A DNA stretch of 64,000 nt from Mesorhabditis belari. Its lineage: Eukaryota > Nematoda > Chromadorea > Rhabditida > Rhabditidae. Both the position numbers and the translations under genes were made by a program. Position 1 is the stretch's first letter, and each line of letters starts with the position of its first letter. Below are positions 11,271-23,900 of this stretch, piece after piece. Location: the NCBI GenBank assembly GCA_958450365.1, contig CAUEEP010000916.1, forward strand, positions 1,124,001-1,188,000. The letters run 5' to 3'. The notes below the pieces were generated by a model. The model ran no database searches. It was not told the origin of the DNA and saw only the letters and a list, made by a program, of their open reading frames with translations.

Positions 11271-12597
11271 TTAGAACGCGATCACCAAATTTCACCAAAG
11301 TCAGATCCTAGTAGCTTAGCTAGTTCGTAGAAAGTTCGTAGAAGAAGTTTGAACAGTGATTTCAACCAATTTCAACCAAATTCTACCGAATTGACATGAT
11401 CTATAGCTCAAAAAAATAGAGAACCTTAAGAGCTTTCGAATGAACTAAAGCACATCGAAAAATACTAAGGCTAAAGAAAGTTACAGTCGTTTGTAGTTTA
11501 TGGTAGCTTTATCCCTTAAGGAATCATTTTTCTAATACAAAAACTGAGCTGAATTTCAGCTGGAAAATAAGGATTTTTCAAAAATCTCAAAAATTTTATG
11601 GGAAAGCTGCACTCATTTTTTACGAGTAATTTCTTGGAGTCCACTTGTAAATCGTAGAACAAAATGTTCTTGTTCTTGGTGGATTTCTTTTTAGGAAATT
11701 CTAGTCAAACTTTCTCCGAGAAGTTTCTTTCGAAACTAATATATCGAAAGAAAGATGAAAAGACAAATTTTCTCCAACTCATTCGGTATTTTTCTTTTGT
11801 AGCTTCAATTTTATAGTTTCGATTAGAAAACTGAAATTTTTTCTTTTTTCATTAAGTTTTCTCAAAAATCACTCAATTTTTCATTATCAGAACTAGTTTT
11901 AATCAAAAATTTCTTTGAATTTGAAAGAAATCTTGAAAGAAAACAAGTTTCGATTGGAAGCATCTTTTAAAGTCAATAAGTTTTCTCAGAGAAAAGCTTT
12001 TAGTTTTATTTGTCGTGATTTGTTGAAAGGTGACGTTCTCAATGGGTTTCCGTTTTCAATGGGTTTCCGTTTACAATAGGTTTCTATAAAAAGTAAGGAG
12101 CAAATTCACTCCTTAAATTGCCACACAAGAAATACGATTTGTTTTAATGAAAATTTTGCCCAGGCTTTTGTCTTTTTTTATAGAATTTCCCCAGGGAAAC
12201 CTCATGTGATTTCACAAAAATTTTCAAGAAAAAGAAAGTGAAAAAAAAAAGCTAAAATTTTCCCTGGAATTTTTCATGTTTTGTGAAGCGATTTTTGAAC
12301 ACATTGTGTGACGTTGAGAGGGGAATCCCTTTTGGAAAGAGATTTAAAAGTTTACACCACTTTTTCTTCCCGCCATTACCTAGCGTCACACCGAATTTTC
12401 GATTGGATAATCCGCTTTGGAGATTAGCTAGGCGAGATTTGTGATTTCTTACTTTTCCAGATTTAACAAAGAGATTTTCTGAATTTGAAAGAAATCTTGA
12501 AAGAAAACAAGTTTCGATTGGAAGCAGATGGCTGCTTTCGAGTTGCCTATGAGCTTCGAAATTTCAAAATGCTTAACTTAAAGGTAGACTTGTAACG
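11271..12597. other. Intergenic, no gene seen
   Basis: AT-rich. A short direct repeat is seen at 11925-11965 and 12490-12530 (GAAATCTTGAAAGAAAACAA, then GTTTCGATTGGAAGCA). A GGGTTTCCGTTT repeat lies at about 12050. No supported gene. Confidence 0.5.
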
Positions 12598-13209
12598 AAT
12601 GACTTTGTAAGCCTTTACAGTAAACTTGTAACGAAAACATCTGTCGATCCTTTTTTGCCGTTAGCAATTCAAAGTTTTTCGTGTTTTTTATCTGAAAGAT
12701 TCCTCTTTTAAATTTAAACATTCACTAGACAAAGACGCTACAAACTACAAGGTCAGACTACAAACTAGATTTTTAACGAAAACATCTGTCGATCCTTTTT
12801 TTGCCGTTAGCAATTCAAAGTTTTTCGTGTTTTTCTCAGCACCAACCCATCAATTTTGACTATTTTGATTGTCATTCGATGCAGAATAAAATTGCGCATC
12901 AAATGATACCAAAATTAACTCAAAATATAATAACTATGCAAAGTTGTTGGCTAAAAAAAACCGAAACCTCACTCATTATGGGCGGGACTTAACCTTTTGC
13001 CTCACGACTTTGCATAGTTGTTATATTTAGAGTTAATTTTGGTATCATTTGATGCGCAATTTTATTCTGCATCGAATGACAATCAAAATAGTCAAAATTG
13101 AAGGGTTGGTGCTGAGAAAAACACGAAAAACTTTGAATTGCTAACGGCAAAAGAAAGGATCGACAGATGTTTTCGTTACAAGTTTACTGTAAAGGCTTAC
13201 AAAGTCATT
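12598..13209. mobile_element. Foldback element, AATGACTTTGTAAGCC ends
   Basis: Long inverted repeat. The outer left arm starts AATGACTTTGTAAGCCTTTA and the right end is its complement at 13209. The inner arms run 12775-12945 and 13012-13185 around a short loop near 12975. Part of the left arm (AACGAAAACATCTGTCGATC to TTTTTCGTGTTTT) is present twice, at 12628 and 12776, so the element carries an internal duplication. Confidence 0.88.
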
Positions 13210-13509
13210 AAGCCACCAAAAATTAGACCCTTATCACCAGGATACTTTAGTTAAATAGAATATTACAGTACCCAAAAGCTTACAATTAAATGTGCTTTTG
13301 TTAGATTCTGTCTAGCTTACAGACAATAGAACTCAACTAGAAGGTTCCTGGTATAAATCGAATATCTTTTGAAAAGCTTTTAAAGCCAAAAAAGATGTCC
13401 AGGCTTGTCATCTGAATACTCTTTATTTGTGCTGTAGTGAGACAGATCCTTACAACACTCAGAAAGTATTCAGCTCTATTCTGAACAGATTTGAGTTGTA
13501 CTTTTTGTT

Positions 13510-13722
13510 TTTTGTACTTTTGTACAGTACATTTTGCTCAAAATTACAAAAAACGCCCTCTTTCTGTTGCACTTGATTCTCGTTTTCTGCAAATGAGTGC
13601 AAGAAAAGATGAAGAATTGAGTGCTCGAGAAATGATGGGTTTGAGCGTACTTTGTACTCCACAAAGTACACGTTTTACTCAAAATCACAAACGCCCTCTT
13701 TCTGTTGCACTTGATTCTATAA
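13510..13722. repeat. GCACAAAGTAC hairpin-family repeat pair
   Basis: Two direct copies of about 45 bp (CGCCCTCTTTCTGTTGCACT) lie at 13552 and 13690, with GTACTTTGTACTCCACAAAG between them. The arrangement resembles two nested members of the short hairpin family with TTGAGCACAAAGTAC ends. Confidence 0.6.
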
Positions 13723-14371
13723 AGAAAATTCTATAAAATCTTATAAACAAGTTTGATTTTAGTGAAGAAGAACACGTATTTTTTTCAAAGACCAAACGCA
13801 TTTTTTTCACGAGATCCCCTAATGAGATAATAGAAAAAAAAACTCCTCGATCCAAAGAGAAAAGAAATTTCTCTCTGGAAAATTCCCAAATTTTCTATGT
13901 ACTCGTGAAAAATTCAAAACGTAAACATAAGAGATCACTCGTAATTGCGAGCTTTTTGAATTATTGATAAAGAGAATGATCGGGATGAGATTTTAAAAGG
14001 ATTTAAGTAAAGATATTCAGCTAAACACATATAGATATTCAGCTTATAAAGTAACAAAAGATAAAAGTAAACGTATTTCGGGAGTAAACAAAAGCCAATG
14101 AATTGTTCAAATGATCTCCTAGAAAGCTAAATTTCTATAGAAGTTCTTTATCCTTAATTTTATTTTATTCTAAAGACCAGCAGTTTTCAGCAAGATTCTA
14201 TGCGATCTAAACCATTCTAGGCAGAATTTTATGCTGATTTCGAATCTGTATTCCGTTTTTGCTAAATGACAATATGTTACGAGTTATAAGCGTCTAAAAT
14301 TTTGTTAGTTAGTTGCTGAAAATGTGGCCATTTGGGTCTCGGTCTGGCGCGCTCTATTCGGTGCAGTCATT

Positions 14372-14446
14372 GTGGTAGAACGCTCGAGTGGTAGAGCGCT
14401 CGTTTCCGGAGCGAGCCCTCACAACTTCGATCCCCACTTTGGGTTC
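14372..14446 (+). repeat. tRNA-like (SINE-type) sequence
   Basis: Contains an A-box-like GAGTGGTAGAGCG, a good anticodon-type stem (GCTCG ... CGAGC around TTTCCGGAG) and a B-box-like ACTTCGATCCC. A regular acceptor stem is not evident, so a working tRNA is unlikely. It is best read as a tRNA-derived repeat or tRNA pseudogene. Confidence 0.45.
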
Positions 14447-14958
14447 TTCTTTTGCTTTTTGTCAAGTGCTTGAATCGTTTTCAAGTTCAAGCAGTTCGAT
14501 CCAGACTAGTGTTCTTTGTAAATATTAAATACTTTAAAGCCACTGAAAAGGATAGCAAAATGTTCCAATTAAGATATTCAGTTATGTTTTAGAGATTAAG
14601 GAACTAGTCCAATTTTTAAGGCATTCAATGACTCTCTTCTCAAATATCAAAGTATTTTCGTGAATCCGTGACTTTTGCAGAAAGAGAGCAAGATAAACGA
14701 AGATAAAACGATGAAAAGAGAGGGAAATTGGGAACATAAACGGATTTGAAGAGGGATTAGAATGGAAGAAACATCCGACAAAAAAAAGGGGGGACCGTAA
14801 TTCTTTTACGGGGATTCTTCTCTTTCCAACAAATCCCCCCAGCAATTCTTGTCTATTCAAAAAATCCCATGTCCAATTAGTCGATTCTCTGGAGAGATTC
14901 GAAAATATTCTGAAACTTGAAAGTTATTTTTTGGATCATTTTCTAAATTTGATTTGAA

Positions 14959-17900
14959 ATGCCCTTCCCATTACGGCGTCGACAGCGCGAGCAAAACCGA
15001 GATAAACCCCAAAATTTGAATGCCACCGATTTAATGCTGATGGGTTTATTGGAAGAAGCTTATGATATTGCGTGAGTCATCAAATCATTTCAAATTTTGT
15101 TTGAAATTTGAGATTTACGATTCAAAAAGTTAGCCTTATCTTTTGTGATTACTAGACCCTAGACTTGTACTTTGTAAACAAAATAACTAGAAGAAGCTTA
15201 TGATATTGCGTGAGTCATCAAATCATTTCAAATTTTGTTTGAAATTTAAATTTACGATTCAAAAAGTTAGCCTTATCTTTTGTGATTACTAGACTGTACT
15301 TTGTAAACAAAATAACTAGATAAAATTTTAAATTATTCTTTAAAAGCTATTTAAAAGCTTTAAAAGCTTTAAAAGCTTTAAAAGCTATTTAAAAGTATAA
15401 AAGCTATTTAAAAGTATAAAAGCTATTTAAAAGTATAAAAGCTATTTAAAAGTTTAAAAGCTTTAAAAGCTTTAAAAGCTATTTAAAAGCTTTAAAAGCT
15501 ATTTAAAAGTATAAAAGCTATTTAAAAGTATAAAAGCTATTTAAAAGTTTAAAAGCTTCAAAAGCTATTTAAAAGTTTAAAAGCTATTTAAAAGTTTTAA
15601 AGCTTTAAAAGCTAAAAGCCTTAAAACCTAAAAGCTTTAAAAGCTAAAAGCATTTAGAGTTGCTAGTTTTATTAAAAATCAATTTTTGAGATTTTTAAAG
15701 CAATCCAAGGTACTCAAGGTAAAAAACTAGACTAAACTTGGAAAAAACAAAAGATCAAATCATAAATTTTACCTAATTTTATAAAATTATTATATTAAGA
15801 ATGTTATTTAGAAATTATTATCAATACTTAAATGCAAAATAAGAAATAAAAGATTCCATTAAAAGACTTTTTTTGAAATCTTGCTCTTGTTTTCTAGCTG
15901 AAGTTCGTTTGTAATCAAAATTCAAAAGTTCTGATATTTACATGTTTTTCTCATTTTTAAAAGTTTTATTATCTTTTCAATCAAAAACTTTTCTCATTGG
16001 CTAATGCGATATTGAAAAAAAAAACCACGTGATTAGCCGGATGTTGGGTAAAAAAAAATTTGTCTTTCTGTTGTAATCTTTGAGTTTTTTAAAGCTTTCT
16101 TTAAAAGCCAATGATATCATTTTAAAGATAAATGTTAATTTAACTTAAATGTTCATTTATTTTATAAAGTTGATTGATGTTGTTTTACTGTTAACTTTAT
16201 CCGTTTCCTGTCAGTTTTGATCTGAATGAGTATTCAGACGGGAGATTAGTGGGAAAAGGCAAAAAACCGGAAAGATTTTGAGTTATTAATTTTTCAAAAA
16301 AAATTATCACAAAACAATCGAATCTTAATGAAACATTTAAAAATAGCAAAACTAAAAACTCAGCTGGGTAACTGAATATCTTTTAAAAATGGTTATATGA
16401 GGAAAAACCTGAAATTAAGTGTAAAATCAGGGTAGGCTAATTTTCGCAATTTTTTTTTGCGCAACAGGGTTATTTGCGTAACTGGGTCGTTTGCGCAACT
16501 CGCTATAACTTTCTTCTAAGTAGACCAATCTTTATGATTTTGGTTTCATTTTGTTGCACTTATTGAGATCTACAAAATGAAACCAAAACCATAAAGACCG
16601 GTCCATTGGTTAGAAGAAAGTTATGGCGAGTTGCGCAAATAACCCTGTTGCGCAAAAAAAATTGCGGAAATTAGCCTACCCCCGTAAAATCAAAGCTTTA
16701 GAGCTATAAAGTTTTATCAAGCGAGTGAGGATGGCTTTTTGCGCCAAATTTTTTTGTGCAACTCGTAACTTTCTTTTAAATGGGTCATTCTTTATGATTT
16801 TTGATGTCATTTGGTAGATCTCAACAAGTGCAACAAAATGAAACCAAAATCATAAAGATTGGCTTATTTAGAAGAAAGTTATGGCGAGTTGCGCAAAAAA
16901 AATTTGGCGCAAAGGCCATCTCCATAATGGATATATCGCTTAAGATCAGATGATAAAACTTTATAGCTCTAAAGATTTGATTTTTCTATTATATTATATT
17001 TATTATATATATATAATTATATAGTTTATTTTAGTGTGATGTCTGACATCAAACGCTCTCTACTCGACATTTCACCTGGATCGAAGGGCGATGGGGATGA
17101 GGAAGAAGATGAAGACAGCCAAGCTCAACTTAACCCAGAGACTTTCGCCGAGTTTTGCACAAGTGGGGAAATTGTTTACGGTTTTATAATCTTTAAAGAA
17201 CATATAAATATTTAGAGAGTCTAGTTTTAGTATGTAGCCAATCTTTGTGTACTGAAGAGTAACCAAACCGGGCTCTAAGTCCAAGGAGGCTTTTAGCTAA
17301 CTTTTGAGCCAGATCTTTAACCTTTTTGGTCTTGAAATTAATCCTAATAACAAGCTAATATAGACGATTTTATATAGTGATTCTGAAGGGAAATTAAAAG
17401 CTGATTTTTTTCTAATACTGTCATCAGAATATTTTCTAGGACAAACGCGAAACGTGCTACATTTTCTCGTCGAAGATTGGTGTCTGTCAGCGTGTCTCGG
17501 GATCATCACTGCTGTCCTTTCTGTGGGGATGGATGTAGCCATTGAGGAGATTCAACATTGTAAGTGGAAAGCTTTTGAAACCGAGTACTTTCTTTATACG
17601 TGGTTCTAAAGGATTTGCTGTTTATCAATCTTTCTCTAATCTTTTTATCTCTTTCACTCATCGGAGATCAAAGAGAGAGAGAGATTTGGTAGCGAAAAAC
17701 ACTTTTTTTTCTTCCCCCTTGTCGTTCCCTTTTTTTTAAGCTACCAGATAGTTCAGTGGTTAAAGCAATTGCGTTAGAGCAATTGCACGGAAATCAAAAG
17801 AAGGAGTTCAATCCCTCCGGAAATCTTTCTTTGTCATTCCTTTACTTCTTTAATACCTAAAGTACTAATACAAATTAGCAATAAAAATTTAGAAGGTTAG

Positions 17901-20900
17901 TAGAAGATTTAGATTTAGATGAAACAACCATAATTATAAGATTTAGTGCACGTTGTGGCTCATGATTGGACGATTAAATATTTACCGTCGATGGCTTTAT
18001 CGACTTGGGTCATTCACGTGGTCTTCTTCACCGCAATGGCTACATTGTTTTGTAAAATTGTATCGGAAAAAGCTGTGGGTTAGTGCATTTCAGAAAGATT
18101 TTATTTTACCGCCATTGATTTAGGCAGTGGAATTCCGGAAGTGAAAGTGATCATGCACGGCTTTAAAATGGATGGATATCTCACACTTCGAACGCTCATC
18201 GCCAAAATGGTCGGTCTAACGCTGGCGATGGGTGGCGGGTTGCCAATCGGAAAAGAGGTTCGTCGCAAAAATGCAAAAATATGGTTACATTTATGCATTT
18301 AAAGTAGATTTTGGTTAGATCTCTCTTGTAGCGCACTTTGTACTCAAAAAAATGCAAACATTAACTTCTGGCAAACTATCTCTTGTTCCAAAAGAAAATT
18401 TTAATGAATTTAGTTGCAAAGCTGGGCATTTGAGCATTTGCAGAGCATTTGCATTTTGCATAATTGCACCCAAAACACACTCTTTTTGTCGCTCAGACAG
18501 AATCCGTTGTTTTTCTTTAATTTCCTGTGAATCACAGCTTCATCTCATTGTTCTCAAACAGGAAATAATTCAGAAATTCTGTTTTTATTCATTTTGTTAA
18601 ATTTTTGATTTCTTTTGATTATGAAAAGACAAAGAGACAAAAGTGAGGAGGGAAATCGAAGCGAGACAAATGAGGCTTTTGTTCGAGCCCTGTTTTTTCT
18701 TTTTTTTTTTCGTCATTTCCCCATAGAGATGACTGAGGAAAATCCGGGAACTAAGGAAAAATGAAAAAATTGGATAAATTGGAGTGTAAAGTTTAGTTTA
18801 AATTGAGAATTTACAAGAAACTTTGATGAACTTTGAAATTGCAATTGAAATTTTTGAACCCAAAACTTTAGCTAGCCTTGAGCTCACAATTTCTTGATCA
18901 AGAACAGCACTAAGCAATTGAATATCAAAGTCTGACAAAAAAAGTTTCAAAACTAAAGAACTTGACAGCTATTTTAAACTCAACTTTATAAAATTTCATT
19001 GAAAATCATGATTTCTTTAAAAAATGACGAAGTTTTGGTTGTGTTTTTTGAATTTTCAAAAACTCTTAGTTTCTTGGAAAGGGAAAAATCCAAAAGATCA
19101 AGTTTGAGCTTTAGAAGAATCGCTCTGAAGCTTAACTTTAAACTTTTTATGGCTTCTGGACTTTTTCAAAATAGAGTTTTGCTTGTTTTCCTCCGCCAAA
19201 AACAGATTTCACAAATTTCCATGTAAAATGTGCTGAAATGTTCAGTTTTTTTCGGTGCCAAACTCAATTTTTATTGATCAAGAATCAAAGATTTAGAGGT
19301 TGCAGCTTTTGGAAAATAATATTTGAACAATTTTTAGTTTGCCCACAAAAAAACCCACTCAAAAAGCTTTCCTCATCAATTAAAGTAAAACCTATAAGAT
19401 ATGAAAACTGATTAGATGTAGGTGAAGCTCAAAAATTGAAAATCAAATGTGTAATCTGAACACTTAATCTAACATTAATTGGCTTTTTAGGGTCCATTCG
19501 TGCACATTGGCGCCATTGTGGCGACACTGCTCTCGAAGATCACCGCCTCGTGTCAGTACTCGGCTTTCTTCTCGAATGAAGGTAAAAAAAATTTGATAGA
19601 TTTCAATGTCCAGTCGAATAGATCCTTAATAGATTAAAAGCCAGTTTTTGTCAAATAATGTACACTACTGGACAATGAAATATCATATTTGAAAAAGATC
19701 GTCACTTTCGCGCGTCTGTAACTCCCTTGTCTTTACCGTATTTCTAAATATTATTATTACCATTGTGTAGCCCTTGAAAAGAGCTTTCAAGAAATGTATA
19801 ACACTAATAGTTTAAACTCAAAGACAAGGGAGTTACCGACGCGCGAAAGTGACGATCATTTTTCAAATATGATATTTCATTGTCCAGTACTGTATGTACC
19901 TAGTTGATGAACTAGAGTAAACCGATGTTCAAGCTACCTTTCTTGGCTTTCCAGAGTTACTGCAGACATTAAGAATTTTGATTTTAAATCGTAAGAATTT
20001 AAATAATATGCTTAGAGTCTGTAAAATTGCCTTACAAAAACTCTTGGCGCTATCTTCATCTTATGAAATTTTTACTGGCTTTCCTTTCTCTACCCTACAG
20101 CTTTGAACTCATTTTGCAGGCTTAAAATTTTGTTTTTCGCCTTTTTCGCTTTGCTAACTTTTTCGTCACCGCTGAGCAAAGTGGCTTAGAACGTTCTACT
20201 GATGACAAACAGATAAACAGCTTATTGTTAGATTTAAGATATTAAATCCAGAATTAGCATTCAGTTTCTATGAAGTAGGGATTTCTTGAAGAGAGACAAA
20301 TCGATTCCAGGCCGAGAAATGGAGATGCTGTCGACGGGTTGCGCTGTGGGAATCGCTTGCACATTCAGTGCACCGATTGGAGGTAGAATTGATTTTAAAA
20401 CCAAAAAATGAAAGAAATTTGTTATTATCAATATTTTCAGCCGTTCTTTACGCTATTGAGTCGACAAGTAAATATTTTGCGGTGAAAAATTATTGGCGGA
20501 GTTTCTTGGCGGCCACTTGTTCAGCTATCGTTTTTCGCTTTGCTAACTTTTTCGTCACCGCTGAGCAAAGTGGTGAGTTTTTGAAAGTAGAGAAAACTTG
20601 AAATGTAAATTTGTTTTAAATAAACTCATACAATAGCCTTAGGCACGATCACCGCTTTCTACCAAACGCGTTTCCCTACCGAGTCGTTTATGATCGAAGA
20701 GTTGCCCGTTTTCGCGTTACTTGGGTAAAAATAAGAGAAAGATATAAAGATTATAGTAACAGATTTAATAATCAGATACTGTTTAAACTCATAGTAAAAG
20801 AAATATAAGAAAAGAACTCTACAAGATCTCCAAGATCGGCTGAAAAGTTTCAACCAATATAGTCCGATCTATTAGGTTGATGCATAAGTGTTTTTGTTCC

Positions 20901-23900
20901 TTTTCGTCTGCCGTTTCAAGCCAACAAATGCACGAATTAAACTACGGTTGATTTCATTAGAAAAACCAATTATTTTTCTGCAAAATAACATTAAAACGGG
21001 TTTAAAAATATTTTATGCCTGGATTTTCTTGAGAGTATGAAGTCGGGCAGTCAAAAAGGGCTAACTCGATGATGCGGTTTAGACACCTTAGCTAAAAAAA
21101 ACCTATCTTCGTGTCAATAGATAAAAGATAGAGAAAAAAAGTTTGATATTTCGCCAAAATTTCAGAGAAATTCATTCAGCCAATTTTCCGTAGAGTTTTT
21201 TATAGATTTTTACGAAAAAGGCGTTTTTCACTCTCGAATTTGCTTGAAAGTGAACCGAAATTCATTTAAAAAGATGCAAATTGAACAAAAAAACACTTTT
21301 TTTATAGAGCAAACTATAGATTAATTGGTGAATTTGTTACTTTTTAACAGAAGTACGAAAAAAACGAAAAGACTTATGCATCAACCTATTAGATGATACA
21401 ATAGTCTAGATGATCTAGACAATAGTCACCTACTAGATACTTGGTCTATTATCCAATATCTACAATACTCGATGCATCCTATCTATATGATACCAATGCA
21501 AATAAATCCAACCTTTCAGCCTCTTCCTTGGCATTCTGGCAGCTTTATTCACTTTCACTCATCGCCGCATTTTCCTCTTTCGACAAAAGAATCGACTCTA
21601 TCGATTGATCTTCAAGAATAAGTGGGTTAATGTTTTAAAATATCTTCTAAGATAAAATGTACTTAGATTTTTCTTAATTATCCAAAAAATTTAGCTTCTT
21701 TTCCTTCACCCTCTTCTTCGCATTCATCGTCGGCGTGGTCACCTATCCGAAAGGTTTTGGGAAGTATATCGCTGGACGGGTAAGTGATATAAAATATAAT
21801 ACGAGTAATCTAATATGTAAAAATGTTAGATAACTTTTTAAATCCTAAAAATTTCAGTTAACTTTCCGCGAGACAATGGCTGATTTTTTCAACAATTGCA
21901 CGTGGGGAGCAAATGATTCAAGGTAGAGAGAAAAATTGATTTCAAAAGTCTTAGTTCTTTTTCTTTTACTGTAACCTTTAAGATATTTAAATTCGTTATC
22001 TATGTAGAGAATTTGCATAGAATTTGCATACGAGTTACGAGTTTGTAATTACCATTAAAAGAGATCTAAAACGATCGGCTATACTTTGATTTTTGGCTTT
22101 CTTTTTTTCAGTCACTTCAAATGCAAATTTCTAAACAAATTTCTTTACAAATTTCTATGCAAATTAACCAAATAGAATTGCAAGTATCAAAGCTTTATTT
22201 AACTTCATCGCTTTCAGAGCTTGCTCGAACACATTGCTCAATCATTGGATGGGCGGCGAGGAGAGAGATGTGCCGATCTTTCTCTCATTAGCCTGCTACA
22301 TTGCGGTCTATGTGAGTACTATAACTATAGAAAATATCTATAAATTATCTAATTCTATCCAAATTTTTTTGAAAGAATCAGAGCTTGCTCCAGGATTTGC
22401 TTTTGATCATAAAAAGTTTCTTAGAACACATTGGGTCTGGCTCCTGATACCCTGACCTGACCTAGAGCCTAGCCTGGATCTGGGGCCACATTTGGGTAAC
22501 TAAACCGGATCAATATCCAAAAATAGAGTCGCTTTCTTTCAAAACTAATAATGGATTCGAATTCCTCATCCTCGAAAACCCTTGATTGCAAATCTTTAGC
22601 CTAATCGGCCAAAAAAATGCTAAATGCTTTTATGGATAAAAATGTAATTCAACCAGTAAATGGATTAACCTGAAAAGCAGGATTCAAATTGTAATTTTAG
22701 TTCGTGCTGGTAGCGATTTGTATCAGCATCAATGTGCCAGCCGGAGTCTTCGTCCCATCATTCATCATCGGTGCGGCGTGTGGGCGCTTGACTGGAGAAA
22801 CGATGATGTTGCTCTTTCCGCAAGGACTCCGCGGACCCGGCGGTCCACCTATCTACCCTGGACTTTACGCTGTTGTCGGTTCGTGTTAAGCTAATACATT
22901 TATATATATCGTAGCCGTTTACGAAACTCAGCCGTTAAAAAAAGGTTTGTTAGGGGGGAAAATTTTAAAAAGGGGGAAATCGTAGCCCACTATTTATATG
23001 GTCCAATACTAATATCTTTTTCTCGTTTAGGTGCTGCCGCGTACACGGGCGCTGTCACGCACACCCTCTCCGTAGCGGTGATCGTTTGTGAGCTCACCGG
23101 GCAATTGACCCCAATTTTACCCGTATTGGTAAGTAATTGAATACAATAATCCACGCGATTTTGTGCTCTTTAAAACAAACACAGTAATCAAAATGTCTTC
23201 GATTCTAATTCAGCTTATTCAGATCGCAATGTTGATGGGCAATGCAATTTGTAAATTTCTCCAACCGTCGATCTATGAGAGTATAATTCGAGTCAAGAAA
23301 TACCCATATTTACCAGAGTTGCCACCAAGTCGATTCAGGTTGAAAAGAGAGTTTCATATTTTTAAAAAAAAAACAAAACTTTAGTGTTCACACAGTAAAA
23401 GTCGAGCAGATCATGGTTGAAGATGTGATCTATATCACAAAGGATATGACATATCGAGAGCTCAAAGAAATCCTTACATCAGCGCCACACTTGAGGAGTT
23501 TCCCCATTGTCACCGATCATAGTAAGGACTTTTTTCTTTTCTTTAGTTTTTCATTAACTTCTTCGTCGAGTTGTACTTTGTGCTTTGAAAATTGAAAATG
23601 ACCTTTTCTGGCATCAGTATTACTCTTATAGTATCAATCTAATGATATAGGAAAGCGAAATGATGTCTATTTTTCATTGTGAGTACAAAGTACAGTCTTG
23701 TCTAGTGTTTTAGTCTTTAGAATCTATAGTTTGCATAGAGAAAACTCTATTTTTATATCTAAATACCTTTTTTTGAAAGTTAATCAAGTTATACAAGTTA
23801 AGAGTATACACGTCAAACTTTCTATAATAATCTTCTTTCATCTTTAGCCAACAAATTGCTGCTTGGCTCAGTCGCAAAGCGTTACTTGGTGATGTTGTTG

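Noticed and set aside
14372..14446. Functional tRNA gene
   Set aside because: The anticodon-type stem is good but no proper acceptor stem closes it; kept only as a tRNA-like repeat.
14582..14860. 92-codon frame on the minus strand upstream of the CLC start
   Set aside because: Low-complexity hydrophobic composition, no family similarity and no splice context; probably chance in the CLC promoter region.
20873..21389. Mariner transposase gene
   Set aside because: No frame with transposase motifs (such as a DD34D triad) is visible between the TIRs; the element is non-autonomous.
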